Positions 58,423 to 64,000 of a DNA stretch of 64,000 nucleotides are shown here, one piece after another (the stretch's first letter is position 1; each line of letters opens with the position of its first letter). A program made the translations under genes and the position numbers. Location of the stretch: positions 1-64,000 of IMG/VR virus record IMGVR_UViG_3300024324_000416. One strand, written 5' to 3'. The notes beneath the pieces are model-generated. The model ran no database searches. It saw only the letters and a list, made by a program, of their open reading frames with translations, and was not told the DNA's origin. The DNA comes from a virus.

Positions 58423-59417
58423 TGAGTGTAGAGGCAGTTCTCGCACAACTAAACCCAAAGATGCGACAAGCAATTAACTTTGGTAGTGACATTCAGTATG
58501 ACCGTCAGCCCTTGCCTAGCCATGCTTTGACTCGTGCCCTCAATGGTGGGTTGCCTTATGGTAGGCAGTCCCTCATCTGGGGCAGTAAGAGTGCTGCTAA
58601 GTCTTCCCTGTGTCTACAGATCGTAAGTATGGCTCAGGAGGCAGGCAAGTCCTGTGCTTGGATCGACGCAGAGCAATCGTTCGATCCATCCTGGGCACAC
58701 AAGTTGGGGGTAGATGAAAAAAACCTCATCGTATCAGAAGCAAAGACAACTAATGATATGGCAAACACAGGCACAGACCTTATGAAGGCAGGCATTGATG
58801 TGTTGGTTGTTGACTCTATCTCTGCTCTCCTACCCGCCATCTACTTTGAGAAGGGTAATGAAGAGTTGAAAGACTTGGAGAACACAAAGCAGATTGGTGC
58901 TGAGTCAAAGGATATGGGCAACGCAGTAAAGATGCTGAACTACGCTAATAAGAAGACACTACTTATTCTTATCTCACAACAGCGTAATCAGATCTCTGCC
59001 ATGTACACACAGTTGCAACCCACAGGTGGTCAGGCAACTAAGTTTTATTCATCTGTTGTTATCAAACTATTCTCTTCTGAGTCGCAGAAGCAAGCACTAG
59101 AAAAGAAGATCCAGATTGGAGACAAACTAATCAATGAGGTTGTTGGTCGTAAGATCATCTGGGACGTTCAGTTTTCTAAGACCTCACCCCCATTCCAGCA
59201 GGGAGAGTATGACTTCTACTTCCGTGGTGATTCTATCGGAATCGACATTATTGGTGACCTTGTAGATCTATCAGTTAACATGGGCATCATCGAAAAGGGT
59301 GGTGCATGGTACACCTGTGAAGGCGAACGGTATCAAGGACGAGACAACCTTATCGCAGGAGTGCGTGAAGACCTAGACGTACAAGACACCTTGATTGCCA
59401 AGGTACGAGATGCCTAA
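58422..59417 (+). CDS. recA: RecA-type recombinase
   Basis: A 331-residue RecA/UvsX-type strand-exchange protein. Walker A GSKSAAKSS (about 54-62), catalytic Glu84 in WIDAEQSFDP, Walker B DVLVVDSISAL (about 125-135), and the L2/Q-loop region LISQQRNQISAMYTQLQPTGG (with Gln at the expected ATP-sensing position). The C-terminal domain is shortened compared with bacterial RecA (about 350). It is used for recombination-dependent replication and repair. Two in-frame upstream starts would overlap MazG; ATG 58422 is preferred. Confidence 0.93.
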   Translation: MSVEAVLAQLNPKMRQAINFGSDIQYDRQPLPSHALTRALNGGLPYGRQSLIWGSKSAAKSSLCLQIVSMAQEAGKSCAWIDAEQSFDPSWAHKLGVDEKNLIVSEAKTTNDMANTGTDLMKAGIDVLVVDSISALLPAIYFEKGNEELKDLENTKQIGAESKDMGNAVKMLNYANKKTLLILISQQRNQISAMYTQLQPTGGQATKFYSSVVIKLFSSESQKQALEKKIQIGDKLINEVVGRKIIWDVQFSKTSPPFQQGEYDFYFRGDSIGIDIIGDLVDLSVNMGIIEKGGAWYTCEGERYQGRDNLIAGVREDLDVQDTLIAKVRDA

Positions 59418-59550
59418 ATTTAATGTGTACGAAGGACAATTCATTTGCTATGAGTGTAAGGGCACAGTCCCTACAGCACGCTTCTGGACTAAGAAATACT
59501 TGCTCTCTTGGAAGTGCAAGTGTGGTCACGTTAGTGAGGTGAACTTATGA
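59410..59550 (+). CDS. Zinc-ribbon microprotein (46 aa)
   Basis: ATG 59410 overlaps the RecA stop by 8 nt. Cys pattern FICYECKG and WKCKCGHVS: CxxC and CxC-H, one zinc-ribbon. Basic and aromatic. Probably a nucleic-acid-binding accessory. Its stop overlaps the next ATG (ATGA). Confidence 0.65.
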   Translation: MPKFNVYEGQFICYECKGTVPTARFWTKKYLLSWKCKCGHVSEVNL

Positions 59551-59723
59551 GTGAAGGGATACTAAAGGTTACAGAGTCAGGGACATACACATTGTGTGAG
59601 GTCTGTGGTTTTATCAGATCTGATATGTCCCCCGATAATCATGTGAGGGTGGTGCATCATGGTCTTCCTCCCGAAGACATTCTACCCCAAAGCAAAAGTA
59701 AAACTTTGGAGCGAAAGGGTTGA
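59547..59723 (+). CDS. C2H2-like zinc-finger protein (58 aa)
   Basis: ATGA overlap with the previous gene. TLCEVCGFIRSD...NHVRVVHH gives C-x2-C and several His within the finger spacing, as in small phage C2H2 fingers. The C-terminus is basic. It may bind DNA near RecA and the nucleases; unproven. Confidence 0.6.
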   Translation: MSEGILKVTESGTYTLCEVCGFIRSDMSPDNHVRVVHHGLPPEDILPQSKSKTLERKG

Positions 59724-59726
59724 GAA

Positions 59727-60044
59727 GTGGTAGATTATAATAAACGAGAAGCATCAGAAGCAAAACGTATGGGAGCAAAACTTCATAAAAATTCGGGAAG
59801 AGGGATGAAAAAAGGCGACGGCACATGGAAAAGATTCCTAGTCGATTGGAAGTTTGCTAAGAAGTCCTTTACTTTAAATAAAGATGTATGGTCTAAGGTA
59901 GTAACAGACACACTAAAGTCAGATAGAGAAAAGAATCCTGCACTCATCATTGTGCTAGGAGAAGGCAACGACATTGTTCGACTAGCAATTATAGAACAAG
60001 AAGTGCTTGAACAACTTGACACAGACAATAGCGATATGGTATAA
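59727..60044 (+). CDS. Putative Hjc/RecU-like Holliday junction nuclease
   Basis: A 105-residue protein from GTG 59727. It has NKREASEAKRMGAKLHKNSG, RGMKKGDGTWKRFLVDWKFAKKSF and PALIIVLGEGNDIVRLAII: an early Glu, GD and D-x-K arrangement of PD-(D/E)XK nucleases, with GxxKGDG-like and PALIIV strands as in Hjc. It would resolve branched DNA during replication or packaging. It ends D-M-V-stop with the stop inside the 60016 promoter. The RuvC-like gene at 61428 gives a second resolvase type. Confidence 0.75.
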   Translation: MVDYNKREASEAKRMGAKLHKNSGRGMKKGDGTWKRFLVDWKFAKKSFTLNKDVWSKVVTDTLKSDREKNPALIIVLGEGNDIVRLAIIEQEVLEQLDTDNSDMV

Positions 60045-60045
60045 T
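60016..60045 (+). promoter_or_regulatory. Early-type promoter overlapping a stop codon
   Basis: TTGACA (60016-60021), 18 bp, TATAAT (60040-60045) with TATGG before it. TAA 60042-60044 ends the upstream nuclease. A leader of about 20 nt precedes ATG 60071. Confidence 0.85.
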
Positions 60046-60070
60046 ATATCTAACAACAGAGAGGCTTGTA

Positions 60071-60394
60071 ATGAGCGACAGCGTAATAGAGTTGGTAAAC
60101 GAAGTATCAGAGTTTACTGATATTGCCGACTACATGAATGACGATGCACTTACAGAGGTGCTGGCAACTATTGTAAAACTAATAGCACAGCCAGACATTC
60201 CTGCAACTGCTGCTATTCCACTTATCATTAGGTTGGAAGCGTGGGCGGCTGCGTTCAACATGCAAGCAAGTTATTACACGAACATTGACAAAAGTGATCG
60301 TGCTAGGAAGAATCTTTATTATTCAATCACCGACTCCACACGCCGTCTTGTCGATGCTTTGAAGTATACGACAAGGAATGGTTATCGTGGCTAA
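60071..60394 (+). CDS. Small helical early protein (107 aa)
   Basis: AGAGAGG-type SD before ATG 60071. An all-helical acidic N-terminus (IELVNEVSEFTDIADYMND) with VLATIVKLIAQPDIPATAAIP, then a basic tail. Similar small proteins precede Cas4-like nucleases in actinophages, but no function is known to me. It overlaps the nuclease start. Confidence 0.6.
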   Translation: MSDSVIELVNEVSEFTDIADYMNDDALTEVLATIVKLIAQPDIPATAAIPLIIRLEAWAAAFNMQASYYTNIDKSDRARKNLYYSITDSTRRLVDALKYTTRNGYRG

Positions 60395-61181
60395 GAACCT
60401 AATGAAGGAACTAATTGTGGCACACAAAGGAAAGTCTTGGTTAAACGCAAATGAGTTCACCAAGCGACTAGAAGAAGGATACTTGCGTCAGTTTGGAAGC
60501 AAGTTCACAACTAAGAAGACCTTTGCTCCATCAGGTCTGGCATGGAACCAGGGCGAGTGTCCTCGCTATTGGTACATCGCATTCAACGGGGCAGAGTTTG
60601 TAGATGACGAGCGTGAGGCAAAGGCAGTAGCCAACATGCAGCACGGCACAGTATCTCACGAGCGTATCCAGAAGGCACTAGATCTATCTGATATTCCCGC
60701 TGAGATGGAGGTTAAGATTCGTAATGAAGATCCTCCTATCTTTGGGTATGCTGACGGCATCCTAGATTGGGCTGGTGACGAGAATGTTGTGCTAGAGATC
60801 AAGACCATGCGTGAGGAAGGCTTTGCTAGAGTCAAGGCCGCAGGCAAGCCAAAGAAGCATCACATCTTCCAGTTGCTCGTCTACATGAAGATCCAAAAGG
60901 CAACCAGGGGCATCATCATGTATGAGTCCAAGAACGCTAATGAGTTGCTGGCTCTTCCTGTTGAGATCAATGACACCTACCGTGATTACATGGACTACCT
61001 ATGGGGTTGGCTCCGTGAGGTTAGGTCTGCCTTTGACAACGACACGTTGCCTGAAAAGAACTACCGATCAAATTCAAGGGTATGCAAGAACTGCCCAGTC
61101 AAGGCTACCTGTGATACACTTGGAGATGGAGTAATCAAAATTAAATCGTTGGAGACCGTACCAGATGCTGAAGAACTGTGA
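60387..61181 (+). CDS. Cas4-like PD-(D/E)XK exonuclease with Fe-S cluster
   Basis: A 264-residue protein. Nuclease motifs: His86 (MQHGTVSHE), Asp123 (GYADGILDW), Glu137-x-Lys139 (VVLEIKT) and Gln162 in the FQLLVY helix. Four cysteines fit a 4Fe-4S site of the Cas4/AddB type: Cys58 (NQGECPRYW) and Cys233, Cys236, Cys242 (RVCKNCPVKATCDT). It probably resects DNA ends for RecA-mediated recombination. No CRISPR array or cas1/2 is present, so it is a stand-alone phage nuclease. GTG 60387 is chosen; ATG 60378 is possible. Confidence 0.88.
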   Translation: MAKNLMKELIVAHKGKSWLNANEFTKRLEEGYLRQFGSKFTTKKTFAPSGLAWNQGECPRYWYIAFNGAEFVDDEREAKAVANMQHGTVSHERIQKALDLSDIPAEMEVKIRNEDPPIFGYADGILDWAGDENVVLEIKTMREEGFARVKAAGKPKKHHIFQLLVYMKIQKATRGIIMYESKNANELLALPVEINDTYRDYMDYLWGWLREVRSAFDNDTLPEKNYRSNSRVCKNCPVKATCDTLGDGVIKIKSLETVPDAEEL

Positions 61182-61431
61182 GTGGTGTGGAAAAGACTTT
61201 GATGCTAGTGTTTCCTATCAAGTCTACTGCTCTGCTGAGTGTAGAACTACTGCAACAAAAGACAACACATCACAGAAGCAAAGAGCAAAGAAGGCAGAAG
61301 CACGAAAGAGCAAAGACCGTAGGTGTACAACCTGTGGTAAACCACTTTCAATATACAACGATGAAAACTATTGTTCCTCTTGTATCGGAAGTAAAAAAGA
61401 TTACAAGAAATTTCTAAGGAATATTAAGTGA
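61165..61431 (+). CDS. Double zinc-ribbon protein (88 aa)
   Basis: ATG 61165 overlaps the previous gene by 17 nt. Two Cys4 units: NCEWCGKDFDAS...YCSAECR and RCTTCGKPLSIY...YCSSC, joined by a highly basic Lys/Arg helix. TRASH/DUF2116-like fingers look like this. It may bind DNA or RNA, acting with the nearby nucleases. GTGA overlap with the RuvC-like gene. Confidence 0.7.
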   Translation: MLKNCEWCGKDFDASVSYQVYCSAECRTTATKDNTSQKQRAKKAEARKSKDRRCTTCGKPLSIYNDENYCSSCIGSKKDYKKFLRNIK

Positions 61432-61985
61432 CACCTTTTCTGTCTGTTGACTCCTCTACGCAGTCCTTAGCATTTGCTATCTGGACTAAACGACTTGAGG
61501 CTTGGGGAAAGATTGTATTTAAGCATGAGGCAAAGGGCATCTACGATAAGGTGGGAGTCATAGGGAAAAAGACAGGAGCGTTCACTAATGAACTTCTGGA
61601 AACCTGGGACATAACTAGAATGATAATTGAAAAGCCTATCTTTGCCAACAGTCCTATGACTGCTGCTAACCTGGCCCTTGCACAAGGCTCTCTCGTAGGT
61701 GCTGCGCTGGTTTCAGGTGTTAAGGAGGTAGTTGGGGTAGAGCCGATTACCTGGGCCGCACACATCGGCAACGCAAATTTAAATAAGAAAGAAAAGGAAC
61801 AGATCAAGTTGGACTTTCCAGGGCAGTCAGCAAACTGGTATAAGACTAAACAAAGAGATTTCCGCAAGCAACGCACTATGGACTATGTAAATAATAGATT
61901 TGGAATAGATATTAAAGATAATGACGTAGGGGACGCTATCGGCATCGGATGTTGGGCGTTGGATAAAGGAATGTTTGACAAATAG
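61428..61985 (+). CDS. RuvC-like Holliday junction resolvase
   Basis: A 185-residue RNase H-fold nuclease. Acidic set: Asp8 (LSVDSSTQSLAFA), Glu69 (MIIEKPIF), Asp166 and Asp169 (DNDVGDAIGIG), in the RuvC order. It begins at GTG 61428 (GTGA overlap, TAAGGA upstream). It would cleave four-way junctions before packaging. Length is close to bacterial RuvC (about 170). Confidence 0.82.
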   Translation: MTPFLSVDSSTQSLAFAIWTKRLEAWGKIVFKHEAKGIYDKVGVIGKKTGAFTNELLETWDITRMIIEKPIFANSPMTAANLALAQGSLVGAALVSGVKEVVGVEPITWAAHIGNANLNKKEKEQIKLDFPGQSANWYKTKQRDFRKQRTMDYVNNRFGIDIKDNDVGDAIGIGCWALDKGMFDK

Positions 61986-62003
61986 GACGATTTAAGGTAT
62001 AAT
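61975..62003 (+). promoter_or_regulatory. Early-type promoter, leaderless
   Basis: TTGACA (61975-61980, within the end of the RuvC-like gene), 17 bp, TATAAT (61998-62003), 6 nt to ATG 62010. Confidence 0.88.
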
Positions 62004-62009
62004 AGAGAC

Positions 62010-62168
62010 ATGAGTAAAGGCCACAGCGTTGGACTACACAATAATAAGGCGTGGTTATTTAAGAGGTATTGTGTTGATAAGAAAGCAGTCAAAGCAATAG
62101 CAAAAGAGGCAGGTGTGAGCGAAGTAAGTGTTTATGCCTCTATCAAGAAGATGGGATTAAAGAGATGA
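62010..62168 (+). CDS. Small HTH protein (52 aa)
   Basis: Leaderless start at ATG 62010. The protein is essentially one helix-turn-helix (KRYCVDKKAVKAIAKEAGVS, EVSVYASIKKMGLKR) like the HTH of resolvases or small regulators. It has its own early promoter and an ATGA overlap with the oxygenase gene. A local transcriptional regulator is the simplest guess. Confidence 0.7.
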   Translation: MSKGHSVGLHNNKAWLFKRYCVDKKAVKAIAKEAGVSEVSVYASIKKMGLKR

Positions 62169-62779
62169 TACAGGAAGTTCTTTCGTATAAAGAAACCTTG
62201 ACTCTAGATGAGATCAAGGGAAATGTTTTTGTTATTGATGACTTCCTTGCTCCCATTGATGCTGAATTTCTTATGCGTGCCATGTTTGATTGGGATCACT
62301 TCCCTTGGTACATGGTTCCCCGTGACGTTGCGGGGGTAGGAGAGTATGTAGAAAATCCAGACCCAAGAGATATGTATTTTAAGCATGACTTCTTTAACTC
62401 CCACTTTAATGTTTCTCCCACCATTCGCCTCATGGCACCATTTGTAGAGAAGTTGGTTCCTCGTGCCATCTCACGCATCCGTGCAAATGTATATGCAGCG
62501 AGGGAGGAGCCATTTCAGTTTGGCTTCCACACCGACTACGACGATATTGCAACGGCAGTTTACTATGTAAACACTAATAACGGTGCTACTCTGTTTGAGA
62601 GTGGTGACAGCGTTGAGTCCAAGCAAGGCAGGCTGGTGTTGTTTGATTCTAATCTAAAGCACACTACAAGGAACCATACAGATATTTCGTCAAGGATGTT
62701 GATTAACTTTAACTATGTGCCCTGCTCAAAGAAATTTGATGTAGGCCCAGGAACCTACAAAGAAATTAATTATGGATAA
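62165..62779 (+). CDS. 2OG-Fe(II) oxygenase
   Basis: A 204-residue dioxygenase of the prolyl-4-hydroxylase type. Fe(II) ligands His122 and Asp124 (GFHTDYDD) and His166 (NLKHTTRNH, or His171), 2-oxoglutarate Arg177 (SSRMLINFNY). Phages use such enzymes to hydroxylate proteins or modify DNA bases; the substrate cannot be read here. It begins with an ATGA overlap after the HTH gene and overlaps the next gene by 8 nt. Confidence 0.85.
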   Translation: MIQEVLSYKETLTLDEIKGNVFVIDDFLAPIDAEFLMRAMFDWDHFPWYMVPRDVAGVGEYVENPDPRDMYFKHDFFNSHFNVSPTIRLMAPFVEKLVPRAISRIRANVYAAREEPFQFGFHTDYDDIATAVYYVNTNNGATLFESGDSVESKQGRLVLFDSNLKHTTRNHTDISSRMLINFNYVPCSKKFDVGPGTYKEINYG

Positions 62780-63155
62780 TACTATTGACCTACCAACAAA
62801 ACTAAACCAACAGAAGAAACTAGAGGAAGAGATCAATGTGCTAAATAAGAAGGTAGATGACTACACAGAACAGGTTGCTCTCGTAGACCTCATCGCTAAC
62901 GCACCATCAGGGCCAGCCATCTCTGTTGCCTGTGACCAAATCAAGCGTCTGTTGCTTGAGAAGAATGTAGCATACGGCGACTCTGCCCTATCCCCTATCC
63001 AGATCTTTGCAAAAGCGGGGGCACAAGAAGGTATCGCCAACCGCATTGATGACAAACTAAATAGGATTAAGAACAATCAAACTTATGTTGGAGACAATGA
63101 CCTTGACGATTTGATTGGCTACCTTATCCTTTATAAGATTTCTCAATCTAACTAA
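62772..63155 (+). CDS. DUF1599/MazG-like nucleotide-metabolism protein
   Basis: A 127-residue protein with an N-terminal coiled coil (LEEEINVLNKKVDDYTEQVA) and a C-terminal domain like DUF1599 (LLLEKNVAYGDSALSPIQIF, NRIDDKLNRIKN, DLDDLIGYLILYKI), a helical nucleotide-handling domain. It may process or sanitise nucleotides, perhaps with the oxygenase in base modification. ATG 62772 overlaps the upstream stop. Confidence 0.75.
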   Translation: MDNTIDLPTKLNQQKKLEEEINVLNKKVDDYTEQVALVDLIANAPSGPAISVACDQIKRLLLEKNVAYGDSALSPIQIFAKAGAQEGIANRIDDKLNRIKNNQTYVGDNDLDDLIGYLILYKISQSN

Positions 63156-63159
63156 TCTA

Positions 63160-63188
63160 TTGACAATTCGTTACCATTCTGGTATAAT
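63160..63188 (+). promoter_or_regulatory. Early-type consensus promoter
   Basis: TTGACA (63160-63165), 17 bp, TATAAT (63183-63188) with TCTGG before it. A leader of about 22 nt contains AAAGGAAAG before ATG 63217. Confidence 0.92.
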
Positions 63189-63216
63189 AGATATTACCTA
63201 CTAACAAAGGAAAGTA

Positions 63217-63528
63217 ATGGCTAAGAGAATCAGGCGGTCCAAGTTCGTCCAGCAACACGATCAACTAAATACTCATTGGGTGACAACCCCATCCTATCAG
63301 GTGTCCGAACGTCGGACGTTAGAGCCTGGTGATGAGATCAAGATTACTGAGGTGTGGGGCACTCGCTTCCGTTTTGTGCGGCACGTTTACAATCCAAAGA
63401 CAGAGACAGAGTGGATTGATTGCGTCGAACTACACAAGGGGCAGTATGCCCAGCAGAGGTCATTCCGACCAGAGCGTATCAAGGTTCTGCCTAAGAAGCG
63501 TAAGAAGAAGCAAAAAGAGACACAATAG
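63217..63528 (+). CDS. Small basic protein (103 aa)
   Basis: AAGGAAAG 3-10 nt upstream of ATG 63217. The product is highly basic (KRIRRSKFVQQHD at the start, KKRKKKQKETQ at the end) with a beta-rich middle (EPGDEIKITEVWGTRFRFV) that looks like an SH3-type or KOW-like fold. Such proteins often bind nucleic acid or ribosomes. Similar small proteins occur in actinophages. Function unknown. Confidence 0.65.
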   Translation: MAKRIRRSKFVQQHDQLNTHWVTTPSYQVSERRTLEPGDEIKITEVWGTRFRFVRHVYNPKTETEWIDCVELHKGQYAQQRSFRPERIKVLPKKRKKKQKETQ

Positions 63529-63539
63529 TGTGATACAAT
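63529..63539 (+). promoter_or_regulatory. Possible promoter for a short RNA
   Basis: TGTGATACAAT, -10 TACAAT at 63534-63539, starting at the end of the previous stop codon. No -35 box. Expected start near 63546. Confidence 0.5.
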
Positions 63540-63545
63540 ATAAAG

Positions 63546-63593
63546 GTTGTTTCGACAACAGGGCACGACTCAAAAGGTCGTGCTCTTTTATTT
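63546..63593 (+). ncRNA. Candidate short structured RNA
   Basis: Hairpin GTTGT-TTCG-ACAAC (63546-63559) is followed after one base by a terminator hairpin (63561-63585) and a U-tract. With the 63529 promoter this would be a terminated RNA of about 48 nt with no ORF. It could also be a leader/attenuator of the 63622 gene, which has its own SD after the terminator. Confidence 0.4.
63561..63593 (+). terminator. Intrinsic terminator with U-tract
   Basis: GGGCACGAC (63561-63569) pairs with GTCGTGCTC (63577-63585), one G-U pair, loop TCAAAAG, followed by TTTTATTT. It is the clearest Rho-independent terminator in the window and closes the replication region. Confidence 0.9.
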
Positions 63594-63621
63594 ACACTAA
63601 AGAATAACAAGGAGAACGACA

Positions 63622-64000
63622 ATGAATAAGATTAAACAAACGGCTGGGGTAATAGTATCAACTGCTCTCATAGCAGCAGCAGTGGCGTTACCAGCAGCAG
63701 CAGCAGTTCCTATGGATGACGCAAAAGCGGCGGTAGGCGGATCGAACGTAGATGACGGAGAAGATGGCTGGATGGACTACCCAAGTGTTGTTCAAAAGGG
63801 TGAGAAGTATTTCCCAACAGCGGTATCATTTTATCAAGGCCCAGAGTATAAGGAAAAATGGAATAAATGTCGGCTGCATATTCGGCAGAGGGAGTCTCGC
63901 AATGTGTATGGGGCACTAAACCACAGCGGGAAATACAAAGGTGCATATCAAATGTCACCTGAGTTCTCTGTTGGTGCTGGCTGGCGGATACAAAAGAGTA
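63622..64000 (+). CDS. Secreted transglycosylase/Rpf-like protein (partial)
   Basis: ATG 63622 with AAGGAGAA upstream; the frame stays open at the window edge (126 codons seen). Signal peptide about 1-28 (TAGVIVSTALIAAAVALP, AAAA). The domain beginning near 80 (CRLHIRQRESRNVYGALNHS, GKYKGAYQMSPEF) matches the resuscitation-promoting-factor/lysozyme-like fold; the Glu in QRESR is the likely catalytic residue. It should cut glycan strands of the wall. The C-terminus is not in the window. Confidence 0.8.
   Translation, partial: MNKIKQTAGVIVSTALIAAAVALPAAAAVPMDDAKAAVGGSNVDDGEDGWMDYPSVVQKGEKYFPTAVSFYQGPEYKEKWNKCRLHIRQRESRNVYGALNHSGKYKGAYQMSPEFSVGAGWRIQKS

Noticed and set aside
60387-61181. CRISPR-associated Cas4
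   Set aside because: No array or cas1/cas2 exists; stand-alone Cas4-like nucleases are usual in phage recombination modules.
63217-63607. Overlapping Arg-rich ORF at 63329-63607
   Set aside because: It runs through the terminator and is a frame shadow of the 63217 gene.
1875-63958. Many minus-strand ORFs of 60-174 codons
   Set aside because: They lie opposite long + strand genes with clear domains, have no SD or domain content, and read as low-complexity shadows.

Overview
The window is one contiguous stretch of a large tailed-phage genome (long-tailed siphovirus type). All the genes I can support lie on the + strand, packed end to end with many 1-4 nt stop/start overlaps. No host housekeeping genes, rRNA, tRNA, integrase, transposase or CRISPR are visible. 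The host is probably a moderate-GC Actinobacterium: many genes appear leaderless, the replicase is a DnaE-type Pol III alpha with an intact PHP nuclease site, and a resuscitation-factor-like wall enzyme is present. No single gene proves the host. The terminase genes are not in the window, so the genome extends beyond it.

Layout. (1) 1-4532: secreted subtilisin-type protease, His-rich tail fibre, TIM-barrel glycosidase. (2) 4525-7603: lysis cassette with a CHAP lysin, two Amidase_2 lysins, a holin and an acidic microprotein; the three lysins share one C-terminal module. (3) 7802-19422: a large set of receptor-binding/fibre proteins (His-rich, polyglycine-rich, LamG-like, a second glycosidase with Ig-like repeats), many with related N-terminal modules. 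(4) 19498-22182: an inserted pair, a DUF2945-like protein and a B12-dependent ribonucleotide reductase, with its own early-type promoter. (5) 22276-34014: large LamG-like protein, portal, protease-scaffold, HK97-type capsid, connectors, tail tube. (6) 34023-50261: tail chaperones with a GGGAAAC -1 frameshift, a 2495-residue tape measure, distal tail and hub proteins, then an HTH protein. (7) 50266-63528: replication and recombination (DnaB-type helicase, primase, probable SSB, Pol III alpha, MazG, RecA, Cas4-like nuclease, Hjc-like and RuvC-like nucleases), zinc-ribbon microproteins and a 2OG-Fe(II) oxygenase. (8) 63529-64000: a possible short structured RNA and the start of a secreted muralytic protein.

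The most striking feature is transcriptional. The 11-mer TGTGGTATAAT occurs 12 times exactly and about ten more times with small changes, nearly always at gene boundaries. Structural-region copies mostly lack a -35 box. Replication-region promoters, and the one before the reductase pair, have TTGACA/TTGACT 17-18 bp upstream. In about eleven cases the start codon is only 5-10 nt after the -10 box, so the mRNA would be leaderless. In four cases the TAA inside TATAAT is also the stop codon of the upstream gene. Several of these promoters sit directly behind a strong hairpin, making insulated transcription units. Together with the nested scaffold start and the coupled mini-ORF before the tape measure, this is the best candidate for an unusual system here.
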